Positions 1-10,937 are shown, numbered from the stretch's first letter. The stretch: 64,000 bases of DNA from Sepioteuthis lessoniana (GCA_963585895.1 OY757921.1:51805669-51869668), one strand, 5' to 3'. Notes: generated by a model from the sequence alone, not told the origin. Numbers and translations are program-made.

Positions 1-29
1 TAAGTATATTCAAGAATTACAAAGAGTTT

Positions 30-31
<2 letters not shown>

Positions 32-91
<60 letters not shown>
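32..91. repeat. (GA)n microsatellite
   Basis: An almost pure GA dinucleotide array of about 60 bases. Nothing recognisable flanks it on the left because the window begins there. Other (GA)n arrays in this window lie at RTE LINE 3' ends, but no RTE coding trace is visible beside this one. Confidence 0.95.
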
Positions 92-95
<4 letters not shown>

Positions 96-385
96 CCCAT
101 CTTATGTTTGCTTTTATTATAGTTTTGGCTGTGTGCATGAGTTAATATTACAACCATGAGAAGGTTGAATAACTTTAAAAGTAACGATGCTAAATTAATT
201 GAGAAAATGAAGTATCAAATTTTCCAAGCGTTTCCCGCAACCGGAGATTATCACGTATGTCAAATACAGATGGAGATCTGCATAAAATGAAATGAAAACA
301 TTTTTAAAAAAGGATTCCTGGTTGTTTCGGGTAACACGGATTGTAGAAGTACACGAACAACTAAGAACATAAAATACCCCAAATA

Positions 386-470
386 TTAGTTAGTTGATTG
401 GTTGGTTGGTTGGTTAGTTTTAAGGAATGGTAATACTTGTTGGGTTATTTAATTTCGACGCCTGTCTTTT
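386..470 (-). repeat. 3' tail fragment of the AACC-tailed repeat family
   Basis: Read on the minus strand this is a short unique stretch followed by an (AACC)n tail. The same tail layout recurs at 2192-2345, 2460-3315, 8177-8411, 51900-51965 and 56268-56935. Only the 3' end survives here. The family is probably copied by a LINE not seen in this window, because neither the RTE nor the RLE LINE here has this tail. Confidence 0.55.
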
Positions 471-1037
471 AAAAGCCATTACATGGTTTCTAATAGCAAA
501 TGATAATAAACATTTTCAAGCCATTATAGTTTCAAGTGAGTATTTTTATACGAATAATTAAAATATTCTGTATAATTAACATTTCATTTTTGATACTAAT
601 AATCATTTGCTTGTAAACAGAAAAAATAGATTCAAGTATTCCTATTGAAAACAAATAATTAGAACAATTACATTGTTTCATGTATTCTTATATTAAACTA
701 TAGATGTTATATGATTTCAAATAACTAATGATTCTTTGTAAAAAATATCATAGCTTCAAGAAACCATTCTTAATCCAAACAATTTGCACATTGTTATGTG
801 TTTTCAGGTATTTCTATTAGTATCAATTTACACGCACGTATATGGTCTCTTCTTTTTCAAGCAACTGTATGGATTCAAGTAACCGATTATGATATTTTGT
901 GAATAATTATAGATTCAAGTAAATATTCTCTAGTTATATGAGTTCAAGTATTCCTCTTGTGTTCCCATTTAGGTTTCATGTATATATAGACCATAAGATC
1001 ACCAATCACTTTTCTTCGTTTTTCGATCGTCTTGCTA

Positions 1038-1250
1038 GTCGCCGCGTGGTGTAATGGTGTAAAGCACTAGACTGCAGAATCACAGTACGCGAGTTCGAAC
1101 TCAAGTCGCGCTATTACGTTCACTTTCGGACAAATACCGAACCCCCTTATCCTCCCATCTATGAGTTAAAGAGTACTACTAATCTTATTCTAAAAGGATG
1201 GACTTGTTATTAACCTACGATAGTTGATATGCCATTAAATTAACAAAAAT
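1038..1250 (+). mobile_element. tRNA-derived SINE, family A
   Basis: A tRNA-like head carries an A-box-like TGGTGTAATGG at 1047-1057 and a B-box-like GAGTTCGAACTC at 1091-1102. A body of about 100 bases follows, then the tail motif GTTGATATGCCAT near 1225-1240. The same order is found inverted at 8177-8411, which has target duplications and so supports retroposition. The head is too diverged downstream of the B box to be a working tRNA gene. A pol III promoter inside the head is expected for the class but may be decayed. Confidence 0.75.
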
Positions 1251-2190
1251 ACTCTGTGTATCTTTCGTGTCACCGTCTTTGTTCTTGTCTTCGATCGTCA
1301 TTTTCCGTAGTTCCAGGTTCATCTCTGCTTGGATGAGGAATAACAACACGACCACATTCTCATGTGAACATGATTTATATATTATTTCGACGTAAATTTC
1401 CTTTTATCACTCATTGTTACCTACAGGGAATCAGTGAGCAGAGATAGAGTATTCAACCGCTCGAGTCAAGCGTTTCTTGTCAATTATCTTATTCTTAATC
1501 TTTAAGATCACTTGGTTAAGTGATCTTATTATCAAATCAAAGCCATGTTTTCCTAATGAACCCTGGTCTATCATACATCAATCAGATCAGATAAATCAAC
1601 GGTTTTTCGACACAGTTTTAAACCATTTTGCGCAAGCTGCCAAATAACACCTTTTTCCGATGTATTGTTTAACATTCCTATGCAATACTAATAATTTTCA
1701 GACATATTTCTTTAATCCTAAAAGGCGCTAAAACTCTTGGTCTGAACTGATGTCATTGAAGAGATGACTCACAACTCTCCAGAACTTTGTAACTGGAGCC
1801 TCCACACCTGATGCTGCTTAGTGGTGGGGGATTCACTTATACATAGAGGATACTGTCGGTGTATTATTATCATCACCAAGAGGGAGATGTTATTTACCTC
1901 TGGGCGGAAAATATCCTTTGTTAAACTTCTAAAGTCAATCGCAACATGTGCTTGCAACTGTGTTGTTTTTGGCGTGGGCACTAAGGCTTCAATGATGTAC
2001 GTTTAGATTCAGATAGCAGGATTAAACATGGGAAAATATACAATCTGTACTTAAGTATGATGTTCCACAAAATACTTTTATGAAAATAATTCTTAATGTA
2101 ACAAAACCAATCTTAAAATTATAAAAAAAATCAAAATAATTAAAGAATAAGCCGTGGTTTGCATTTTACGTACACTTCTCTTTTCTATGA
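1251..2190. other. AT-rich spacer, nothing recognised
   Basis: No coding potential, repeat boundary or RNA gene is recognised. Short open frames in both directions overlap each other and resemble no known protein. Confidence 0.5.
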
Positions 2191-2191
2191 G

Positions 2192-2345
2192 ATTGGTTGG
2201 TTGGTTGGTTGGTTGGTTTTATGAAATGTCAACTCTTATTGGGTTATTTAATACCCAGCCTTTGTAGAGTTATTTAATGCTAAACGCTTGTTGACTTATC
2301 TAATTCTCTTTTAAGGCAATTACTATATGGTATCCAGTATCAAAT
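2192..2345 (-). repeat. 3' end fragment of the AACC-tailed repeat family
   Basis: On the minus strand a segment with the motif GTTGACATTTCATAAAACC runs into an (AACC)n tail. It closely matches the fragment at 386-470. A short (AAT)n run follows at 2349-2366. Confidence 0.6.
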
Positions 2346-2459
2346 AATAATAATAATAATAATAATTAGCAAATAGCTAAAGCCTAAAGCAACTATGTTA
2401 ATATCAATAATTCATAGGTAGTACAAGTAACTATCCCTATTCAAAAAAAAAAAAATATT

Positions 2460-3315
2460 GCCCAGTTGGCTGGGACTGTAGAATACACTGACTGCACCTC
2501 TGCAGAGGAGTAAGACCACCCTAACGAGTGTACTGGATATGACACTAAAGAACCTGATGGTGAGGTTCCATCAGTGCTGGAGCTTTGGGGAATGTGGAGT
2601 ACCCCTTCATTGCCATTGCTCCCAGGTCAACTCTGTCCCGGAGTGGTAGCACCTGATAGGGCCCTATCTATGGGTTAAATAGAACTAACGGCATACTTAT
2701 GCTAAACTGAATTCTTTGAATAAACTGAATAGCTTAAAATAGAAATGTTTTTGACAATTAAACCGTACTTACATTTGAACTGCGTGCTTGTGCTTAACTG
2801 ATTTGTTTGAAATAGAACTGTTTTTCGACATTAAAACTGTATTTACACTTCACTGAATTGTTACATATAACTGCAACTGTTTTTTGACATTGAAACTGTA
2901 TTTACACTAAACTAAATTGTTTAACATAGATTTGTTCTGACATATAACTGTGTGTAAACAAAATCTGTACTTTCGCAAAACTGAATTAGCTGAAGTAGAA
3001 TTGCTTGACTAAACTGAATAGCTCAAAATAAAAATGTTTTTTTTACAATTGAACTGTACTTACATTTAAGCTGCGTGTTCTTGCTAAACTGAATTGTTTT
3101 AAACTGAACCTTTTTTGACACTGAAACTGTACTTACACTAAACTGAATTGTTATATATAACTGAATAGTTTGAAATAGAAATGTTTTTGACAATTAAACT
3201 GTGTACTCATGCTAAACCGAATTGTTTTAAATAGAACTGATTATTTACATAAAAATGGATTTAAATAACCTACAAAGGTTGATATGCCATAAAACCAAAC
3301 CAAACCAAACAAAAA
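2460..3315 (+). mobile_element. Long non-autonomous repeat with internal ~55-bp units
   Basis: Three parts are visible. A unique head of about 230 bases (2460-2690) holds no open frame and no clear tRNA boxes. Then come roughly ten diverged copies of a ~55-base unit with the recurring words CTGAATTGTTT, ATAGAACTG, TTTTTGACA and AACTGTACTTACA (2700-3260). The last part is the tail motif GGTTGATATGCC with a (CCAAA)n end (3270-3315). A minus-strand copy at 56268-56935 has the same head and tail but fewer units. The tail is shared with SINE family A, which suggests the same LINE copied both. The family is not identified, and no protein is encoded. Confidence 0.7.
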
Positions 3316-3349
3316 AAAATATTATTAATAATTATACTAATACTGCTAT

Positions 3350-4805
3350 TAATAATAGGATATAGTTCCGCAAAGCTGGATGATAAACTGCCTCAAAATG
3401 TACAAAACTATGAAAAGTTGAAGAGTGGAATTGACAGTTGGAGGAAAAAGCTTATCTGAAGCAAAGAAGTATATTTCAAGATGCCCTATCACAGTTACTA
3501 TTCATAATTGCCACGTTGCCACTTAAGCACATACTCAGAAAATGCACGGCCGGATACAAACTCAGTAGATCGCAAGAAAAGATCAATAACTTAATGTACA
3601 TTGGTGACATTAAACTATCCGCAAAAAATGAAATAAACTGGAAACTCTAATACATACGGTAAGAATATAAAGTCAGGACAGGAATGGATATTGATATAGA
3701 AAAATGTGCAATGTTGTGCTGTACCCTCGTTAGATATTCGGGGCCCTTTGTGAAGTGGACCAGAGAAGAACTTAAGCAAATGGACACAAGAACAAGGAAG
3801 CTAATGACCATGCATAAAGCATTACATCACAGAGGCGACGTTGACAGACTATATGTATCAAGAAAGGAGGGAGGAAGAAGACTTGCCAACATTGAAGACA
3901 ATGTTGATGCATCGATACAACGACTCGAGGACTACATAAAAAAAACCACGAAGGAGGACTGATTACAGCCACCAGAAACGACACTGACAACACAATTACC
4001 AAAAAAATGACAATAACTAGGGAACAAAAATGTGAAGTAAACACCCTATGAGCGTTTTAAATGACTGATTAATAACATCTCACACTATAAAACCTGGATG
4101 TGGCTTAGAAAAGGAAACTTTAAAAGAAAAACAGAATCTCTCCTAATAGCAGCACAAAAGAACGCTATAAAAACAATCAAATTAAAGCGAGAATAGATAA
4201 GACGCAACAAAATACTATATGTAGATTATGTAGTGATAGAGACGAAGCCATCAATCATATAATATGCAGCAAATTATCACAGAAAGAGTATAAGACTAGA
4301 CACGACTATGTGGAGAATGTGATCCACTGAGTATTGTGCAAGAAATTTGAATTTGACCATACGAATAAATATGCACAACCCAGCACCTGTCCTAGAAAAT
4401 AACACGCATAAACTCCTATGGGACTTTGCCATGCACACGAATCACCTAATGTCGGCCACATTACCAGACCTTATATAAATCAACAACAAAAAAAGAGAAA
4501 ATGCAAATTGTGAACTTTACTGTACCTGCTGACCAGAATGATAAGTACCTCGACCTTGCTTGGGAATTAAAAAAAGTCTGGAATATGAAGGTGACGATTA
4601 TATCAATTGTGACTGTGGATTTTGGTAAAGTAACTGAAGGATTATTAAAGGGAATGGAGGACTTAGAAGTTGGAGGACGAGTGGAGACCATCCAAATTAC
4701 AGCATTGTTGAGAACGGCCAGCATACTGAGAAGAATCCGGGAGACTTGAGGAGACTTGCTGGTACTCAAACTCCAGTGAAAGACCAGATATGAAAAACTC
4801 TTCCA
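3350..4805 (+). mobile_element. RLE-type LINE (R4/Dong-like), 5'-truncated copy 1
   Basis: The copy starts inside reverse transcriptase just before its catalytic loop (YIGDIKLSAKN near 3597-3632, where better copies have YMDDIKLFAKN). It then runs into the part with VRYSGPFVKWTREEL (3735-3775), which is intact over 92 codons at 3684-3962. A segment of about 80 codons between these parts is missing compared with the copy at 44560-48140. The restriction-like endonuclease end is at 4501-4749 (VNFTVPADQ, then WNMKVTI). Several frameshifts and stops are present, so it is a dead fragment. The 5' junction lies in TAA-rich DNA at 3320-3350. Confidence 0.85.
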
Positions 4806-5104
4806 TAATTATAAAAACTAAAGCTAGACTCAAAGTAGAATAGCCAACGAATCTTTGTTGCGTGGTCTTCGAAGAAATTTGGGTAAGTAGAATCTGTCTT
4901 TTACTTAAAAACATTGAATTTTCGTAACTCGTGAACTCTTTTGGTGAACAATTGTATTTCGAACGAAAATTTGTTAATTCCCCAAATCATTTTCAGTTAA
5001 ACTATTTCGAAATCACAAAATAGGTTTGTTTAAATTCACCCTCTTAATTTCTATATAGCTGATCTATGACTACTCTTAATCTATGAAAATACGTAACTGA
5101 TGTA

Positions 5105-5228
5105 GGCAGCATACTGAGAAGAATCCTGGAGACCTGGGGTGACTTACTGTCACTCAAACTCCAGTGAAAGACCATCAGCTAACGCTGATGTGAAAACGCT
5201 CAAAGAATAATAATAATAATAATAATAA
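5105..5228 (+). mobile_element. RLE-type LINE, 3' end only
   Basis: The last ~120 bases of the element are present: the end of the coding region (LRRILET-like), a short hairpin-forming stretch (CATCAGCTAACGCTGATG) and an (AAT)n tail at 5208-5228. The hairpin and the (AAT)n tail recur in most 3' ends of this family here. Confidence 0.8.
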
Positions 5229-5309
5229 TGCCAGATAACTAAATACTATTGAACATATGGGTGATGGTGTTGCCAATGGTAGTTTGTGTGCTTGGATCGC
5301 TCCTCAAAA

Positions 5310-5460
5310 GGGTTGTGAGAAAAACTGCTTGAATTGTAAATCACAGAAACAATGGAGACCATCCAAACTACAGCATTATTGAGTTTGGTCAGAATACTGA
5401 AAAGATTATGGAGACCTGAGGAGACTTTCTGTCACTCAGAGTCTTGTGAAAGACTTCCTT
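5310..5460 (+). mobile_element. RLE-type LINE 3' fragment, left arm of an inverted repeat
   Basis: The coding end of the RLE LINE (METIQTTALL-like) lies at 5349-5420. The segment 5310-5420, including non-LINE flank on its left, reappears inverted at 6055-6170. The duplication therefore happened after insertion of the LINE fragment. Confidence 0.65.
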
Positions 5461-5708
5461 GTTTTTCCACAACAACACTGTTGTGGAAAAACGTTCAATG
5501 AGTTAAATAATGATAATTTGTTTGTAAAGAGTTATGCAGTTTTAAGTATTCCTACATACTACAAATCATTTCCATATAGAGTAGTACGGTTTCAAGAATT
5601 CTTATATATTACGTTTAATTTGGACACATTTATATGGTTTCAAGTATTTCAATGCGTACACAAGATCAGATGACGATCGTTGAGATATCTAAATAGATTT
5701 AATATAAG

Positions 5709-5975
5709 ACTTACCGGACATTGACACGATGGTTAGAGTGTTCACCAATGGCCCAGGAGATCTGGGTTCAATCCCAGGTCGAGTCATAGCTAAAACTCAA
5801 AAAATGGTACTTGATACCTCCTTGCTTAACACTCAGCATTACAAGGTACGGGTCGAGGGTAAAGTGGAGCAATCCAGGGAAAGTAGTTGCGCCCTCCCCT
5901 AGAATTGGTATCGTAGCTATCGAAAAGGGAGCCTTCGGGTCACCCTCGACTACGATTACCACCTTTACTCATTTT
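5709..5975 (+). mobile_element. tRNA-derived SINE, family B
   Basis: The head has an A-box-like TGGTTAGAGTG at 5730-5740 and a B-box GGGTTCAATCCC at 5764-5775. The body holds the conserved words CTTGCTTAACACTCAGCATT and GGAGCCTTCGGGTCACCCTC. A second copy of the same family, with the same body, is inserted in the Gypsy element at 12612-12870. The 3' end is TTTAC-rich. Two independent copies in one window support the SINE call. Confidence 0.8.
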
Positions 5976-6054
5976 TAATACAAGATCTGCTGACAATATA
6001 TACCGAAGTCTTTCGATGATTGCTTTGATAGTTACTAATTTGAACTTTTGTCAT

Positions 6055-6170
6055 TAATTGAATGCAAGGAAATGTCGAAGAATCTTTTCAGTATTCTGAC
6101 CAAACTCAATAATGCTGTAGTTTGGATGGTCTCCATTGTTTCTCTGATTTACAATTCAAGCAGTTTTCCG
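6055..6170 (-). repeat. Inverted copy of 5310-5420
   Basis: This is the reverse complement of the RLE LINE fragment plus its left flank at 5310-5420. The match extends past the LINE into the flank (TTTACAATTCAAGCAG here). Confidence 0.65.
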
Positions 6171-7020
6171 ATAAAAAATAACAAGAAAAAAAATGTCAGT
6201 TATTTGAAGAGTTCTTTGAATCTAACTGTGAATTCCCTGAAAATTATGTGGATGAAGTTTTGACAAGAGTTTGTATTTCGGTCGCATTTTCGTGATTAAA
6301 AAACGCACCTGGATTTATAAGTCTAAGTATACAAAACGGGTTTGATATGACATATTATAGAATCTATTATCAAATCCAATGGAATTTGCTGTTGGGAAGC
6401 CAATATTATTGAAAAGGGAAGAATGGGATAAAGAAAAATTGAATTCAGTATTTGTACAATGACGTTAGTGACATTATCACAGAATATTGAAATACTTCTC
6501 CACTGCCGACGAAAAAAAAAAGTAAGAGATTCGGAATGAAACTGTCTACTTTGCTATTAATTTCTTGTATATTTCTAGCAAAAATACGGTTACTAATTGA
6601 AACAAAAGAAAAAGTTGAAAATGATAACTCTCTACAACATTAGCAAAGTTTGTATCTACCCCAAACTTCTGCCACTAGTAGGATGCGACACAAGGTCAAT
6701 TTTATATAATATGTTGAACTTGATATGTATTTTGAGACAATTAGCTTAGCTAAACTGAACTGTTGTAATTTTCTATTACTTTATAGAACTGGTATCCAAG
6801 TAAACAATTTTCTCGGTAGAAAACAATGTTATGATAACTTTTCTATGTTTTATTTTCCTAAGGCTTTAATTACTGTCACTGAAAAATCAATACATAAAGA
6901 CTGTGTTCAACAATTTGCATTTGGAAAATGTAATTGGATATATAGCATTTTGGTGAGCAATAAACGTTAACCTCACGACAAGGGTAATTAGATTACAATA
7001 TGTGTAGAATATTTTGAGAA
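6171..7020. other. Spacer, AT-rich
   Basis: No gene is seen. A short stretch at 6673-6705 (GACACAAGGTCAATTTT) matches the 3' end of SINE family C as seen at 21695-21720. The rest is unassigned. Confidence 0.4.
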
Positions 7021-7021
7021 T

Positions 7022-7132
7022 AATAATAACAATAATAATAAGTCCTGGAAACTTGAGGAGACTTGCTATCACTCAAACTCCTGCGAAAGACCATCAGATA
7101 AAACTGATGTGAAAAACTCTCAAGGAGTAAAC
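7022..7132 (+). mobile_element. RLE-type LINE, 3' end only
   Basis: The fragment starts directly after an (AAT)n-like run (7018-7041). It holds the last coding triplets and the terminal hairpin region, ending with CTCAAGGAGTAAACAATAA. The next copy begins within a few bases. Confidence 0.75.
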
Positions 7133-7638
7133 AATAAAAATAATTGGGAAATATGATCCACTGGGAATTGTGTAACCTGAAATCTGTCCTGGAGAATGAG
7201 ACGCACAAAATTCTCTGAAATTTTCAGATACATACGGATCACCTAATCTCGACCAGACGACAATACATAGAGATAGTCAACAAAAAAAGAGAACCTACTA
7301 AATAGTGTATTTTGTCTTCTCGACAGACCATATACTAAAATTAAAAGGATGCAAAAAGAGAGAGAAATATCTTGACCTTGCTAGAGGACAAAAATGACTA
7401 TGGAACATGACGCCGACGGTGATATCAGTTGTAATTGGTGCAGTTGGAACAATCTCCAAAGAACTGTTGAATGGACTGGAAGACTCGGAAATATGAGAAC
7501 AAGTGGAGACCATCCAAACAACTGCATTAGTAAGATCGTCAAGACTACTATGCTTGAGGTGACTTGCTGTAACTCAAACTTTTGTGAGAAACTATCCGTT
7601 TACGCTGATGAGAAAAAAATCTCCCAAATATTAACAAT
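7133..7638 (+). mobile_element. RLE-type LINE, endonuclease-to-tail fragment
   Basis: The piece begins at the IHWELC-like segment (7150), passes the endonuclease domain (7300-7560), and ends with the terminal region and an AATAATAC run at 7630-7638. It is 5'-truncated and frameshifted, and sits in the same orientation as its neighbours. Confidence 0.75.
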
Positions 7639-8176
7639 AATACTAAAGCCAGACAATGATGACATACATGGATTCTGGTTAAAAAAGATTACTCTCGTCC
7701 GAGACAGACTGGCTATCGAAATGAATAGACGCTTAAAAGAAACAAATATACCTGAATGAATAACCAAAGGAAAGACCACCCCGATCCACCCCCCCAAAAA
7801 AAAACACCCCAAAACTATAGATCTATAAAGTGCCTACCGAAAATACTAAAATAAAATTTGGGTGGGAGGAGACTTGCAACTCGCTAACAAGCGGTTGATG
7901 GTTCCCTGAAGATCAGAAAGGATGCCACAAAGGAAAAAGAACTGGATATTTACAATACATTGATCAACACATCCTCAAGGGCAGCAAAACGTGACGAAAA
8001 ATGTAGCAATGACATAAATTGGCCACAAAAAAGGCATACAATATGGTCTCACAAAGGTGTATAAAATATCCGGCTATGTCATAAAGTTTATTGGGGAAAC
8101 TGAAAAACTGAAGAGGGAATTGACAGCAGGAGGAAAAGTTTAGCAGGGGTGAAAAACCCAGAGAGATATATTCAGG

Positions 8177-8411
8177 TTTGGTTTCTTTGTTTAATGGCAT
8201 ATCAACTTTTGTAGGTTATTTAATGCCAAACCCATTCCCCTAGAAGAACAGTAGTGGTACTATTTAACCCATAGTTGAGAGGATAAGGGGGTTAATACCT
8301 TTCCCAAGGTATTTGCCCGAAAGTGAACATAATAGCGCGACTGGAGTACGAACTCACTTACTACAATTCCGCAGTCCATTGCTTTAACCATTTAACCACG
8401 AGGACACTCCC
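8177..8411 (-). mobile_element. tRNA-derived SINE, family A, with target duplications
   Basis: Read on the minus strand it has the tRNA-like head (B-box-like region near 8348-8360), the same body as 1038-1250 and the tail GTTGATATGCCATTAAAC. It is flanked by 15-base direct repeats at 8162-8176 and 8412-8426 that differ at two positions. These are the target duplications expected from LINE-driven retroposition into the older RLE LINE. Confidence 0.85.
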
Positions 8412-9300
8412 AGAAATATATTTAGGAAGATGCCACTATTACTATTTATAAAAGCGATGATGCCACGAAATCATATATTTTGGAAATACACAGGTAGATG
8501 CTGTCTTCATAAATCGCAAGAAAATATCAATTACCTAATGCACATAGACTATATTGCACTGTTTGCCAAAAACGAAAAAGACTGCGTGGATATAGAGTGA
8601 CGATATTCAGATGGAATTTCGCAAAGAAAAATGTGCCGTGCTAATTATGAAAAGCGGAATATGGCAAATGACGGAAGGAATAGAACTACCAAATCAAGAA
8701 AAATTAGAACGCTCTGAGAAAATAAAATTTACCTGTACTAAGGAACATTAAAAGCGGACATATTAAACGAGTGAAGATGAAAGAAAAATGAAAAAAGAGT
8801 ATCTCAGGAGAACGATATAACTACTCGAAACCAAACTATTTGGCAGAAATCGCTTCAATAGCATAAACACCTGGGCTGTCCCCCTTTGTAAGATACTTGG
8901 AATCATTCTTGAAGAAGACTGGGAGGGAACTTGAACAAATGGACCAGAGAACAAGAAAAGTAATGTCAATACGTAAGCCCTTACATCTCAGAGATGACAT
9001 TGACGTATTATATGTCTCAAGAAAAGAGAGAGGAAGAGGACACGCCAGCATTGAAGATAACGTTGATTCTTCGATACAATGAATGAAAAACTAAATAAAA
9101 AGTACAAAGAAAAATTAATTACCTAGACCAGGAACAACATAAACAACACAACGATCAACAGAATAACTACAATTAGAAAACAAAAAAAGATAAACAAGCG
9201 AAATCACTCATCAGAGAGAAACTGAATCTCTTCGATTAGTAACATAAAACAACGCCATAAAGGCATACTACTTTAAAGCAAAAATAGATAAGGCGCAACA

Positions 9301-9352
9301 AAATAGCTAATGTAAATTATGTGGATCACCACATAATTTACATAAGCTATTT
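9301..9352. repeat. Near-perfect palindrome inside a LINE
   Basis: The arms are 24 bases (9301-9324 and 9329-9352) with one mismatch and a 4-base centre. The left arm is ordinary LINE sequence coding the CRLC-type zinc knuckle start. The right arm is its inverted copy, so the palindrome is a fold-back duplication rather than part of the element. Confidence 0.9.
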
Positions 9353-9449
9353 TAAAAAAACAATCAATCAGACAATATGGGAAAGCAATATACCCAAACC
9401 AAAATCCGTGCTGGTGAAATGAGAATCATAAGAAATCTCGAAATTAGAG

Positions 9450-9726
9450 TTTGAAACGGATCATCTAATCCAGAAGAGCAGTTGTTGCACTTAAACGGAT
9501 CACCTAATCCAGAATCGCCGGTGTTTCATCAAAACGTATCGCCTAATCAAGAAGAGCAGGTGTTACATTTAAACGGGTCACCTAATCCAGAAGAGAAGGT
9601 GTTTCATTTAAACGGATAACCTAATCCAGAAGAGCAGGTGTTGCAGTCAAACAGATCACCGAATCCAGAAGAGCAGGTGTCGCATTTAGACGGATCGCCT
9701 AATCCAGAAGTGCAGGTGCTGCATTT
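9450..9726 (+). repeat. 39-bp minisatellite, 7 units, within the RLE LINE
   Basis: Seven units start at 9458, 9497, 9536, 9575, 9614, 9653 and 9692 (word GGATCACCTAATCC or a close variant), each exactly 39 bases apart. In one frame a unit reads NGSPNPEEQVLHL (13 codons). The seed is the LINE's own TDHLI segment just before the endonuclease active site (compare 47692-47715). Units differ by several substitutions, so the array is not recent. Confidence 0.92.
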
Positions 9727-10034
9727 AATAACAAAAAAAAATCAAATTGTCGTCACGCTGATTTTGCTGTTCAAGCAGATTACTGAATGAACGTGAAGTA
9801 AAGAGAAAAACAGGATTAATGCCAGAACCTTACCAGAGTGTTAATATGTTGGAAAACATCAATGTGCACTTGAAACAGTCATGTAGTAAAAGGAGACTGA
9901 GGAAACTGAATACCAGAGAAAAAATCAAAACAATATTGACTACACCATTGCTGAAATCAGCGAGTATACTTTGAAGAGTTCTGGAGATTTTAGGAGACTT
10001 GTTTCCATTCAGGCTCCAGTGAAAAAAATAACAA

Positions 10035-10614
10035 GAGAACAAAAAAGGGGATGAAAAACAACTCTTTTAAGCGAAATCTGACACAATAGAAAATTTGGAC
10101 ATGGATAAGCAAAGGAAACATTAAGAGTAAAACTGAATCACTTAAAGACTATGTCAAAGCAAGAATAGACAAGACACAAAAAAGCAGATGTATATTGAGT
10201 AGTGAAAAAGAGACGAAACGATCAATCACATAATAAGCGAATAAACGAAATTAGAGCAAAGTGAGTATGAAACTCGTCACAACTTGGTGGGGAAGGTGAT
10301 CCACTGGAAATTGTGCAAGAACTTTCAATTTAACCACATGAACAAATAGTATATTCTCAACCTGGAATCCGTCATGGGGAATGAGACGCAGAATATTCGT
10401 TGGGATTTTGATATGCAAAACTTACCTCAGCCAGACGACCAGACGACCAGACTTAATAATAATCACAAAAAAAAGTGGGGAACCTGTCGAATTGTGGACT
10501 TTGCTACTCCGGTTGACCACGGGGTAAAACTGAAAAAAAAAGAGAAGGGTCCATGAGCAAAAAGTCTATTAGCTAACGCTGGTGTGAAACATTCTCAATG
10601 GAGAGAATAATAAT
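10035..10614 (+). mobile_element. RLE-type LINE, C-terminal fragment
   Basis: The copy begins near the KQLYGRFKR region and includes the zinc knuckle region (10175-10240), the IHWKLCKNFQF block (10296-10335) and the endonuclease DFATPVDHGVKL segment (10498-10530). It skips most of the endonuclease core and ends with the terminal hairpin region and GAATAATAATAA at 10603-10614. It is frameshifted. Confidence 0.8.
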
Positions 10615-10617
10615 AAA

Positions 10618-10928
10618 ATCAAAGAATAGAAAAAAGAGAAAAATACTTAGATCTTGCCAGAGAACTGAAGAAGAGGATGAACATTAAAGTGACGTTGATA
10701 CCAATTGTATTTGGTGCTCTTGGAACGACACACAAAAGCTTAGTAAGAGGACCAGGGGAATTGGAAATTGGAGGACAAGCGGAGAACATCCTAACTTCAG
10801 CATTAAGATCGGCCAGAAAATTGTGAAGAGTCCTGGATAACTGAGAAGACATGCTGTCACTCACACTCTAATAAAAGACCATCACCTAACACTGGTGTGA
10901 AAAACTTGCAAATAATAATAATGATAAT
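10618..10928 (+). mobile_element. RLE-type LINE, endonuclease end fragment
   Basis: The fragment begins directly after the AATAATAATAA tail of the previous copy. It codes a LDLARELKK-like block (10645-10680) and the last domain, then ends with the terminal region and AATAATAATAATG. Confidence 0.8.
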
Positions 10929-10937
10929 GATAATAAT

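Larger units (their letters stand above)
7640..10030 (+). mobile_element. RLE-type LINE, long 5'-truncated copy with insertions
   Basis: The copy starts in the reverse transcriptase finger region (DDIHGFWLKKITLVRDRLAIE at about 7649-7710) directly after the previous copy's tail. It continues through the fingers, the region before the catalytic loop, the WTREEL-like block (GRELEQMDQRTRKVMS near 8925-8970), the zinc knuckle region (near 9300), and the endonuclease remnant and 3' end (9730-10030). It is interrupted by a minus-strand SINE (8177-8411), a palindrome (9301-9352) and a 39-bp tandem array (9450-9726). Many frameshifts are present and it cannot be active. A C-rich stretch at 7775-7812 sits where copy 28030-31400 has a C/A-rich duplication. 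Confidence 0.85.

Noticed and set aside
1038-1115. A functional tRNA gene
   Set aside because: The head is followed by the SINE body and tail, and the arms downstream of the B box do not fold properly. The same unit recurs elsewhere.
9450-9726. Regularly spaced 39-base repeats as a CRISPR array
   Set aside because: The repeats are contiguous with no variable spacers, and the surroundings are clearly animal LINE sequence.
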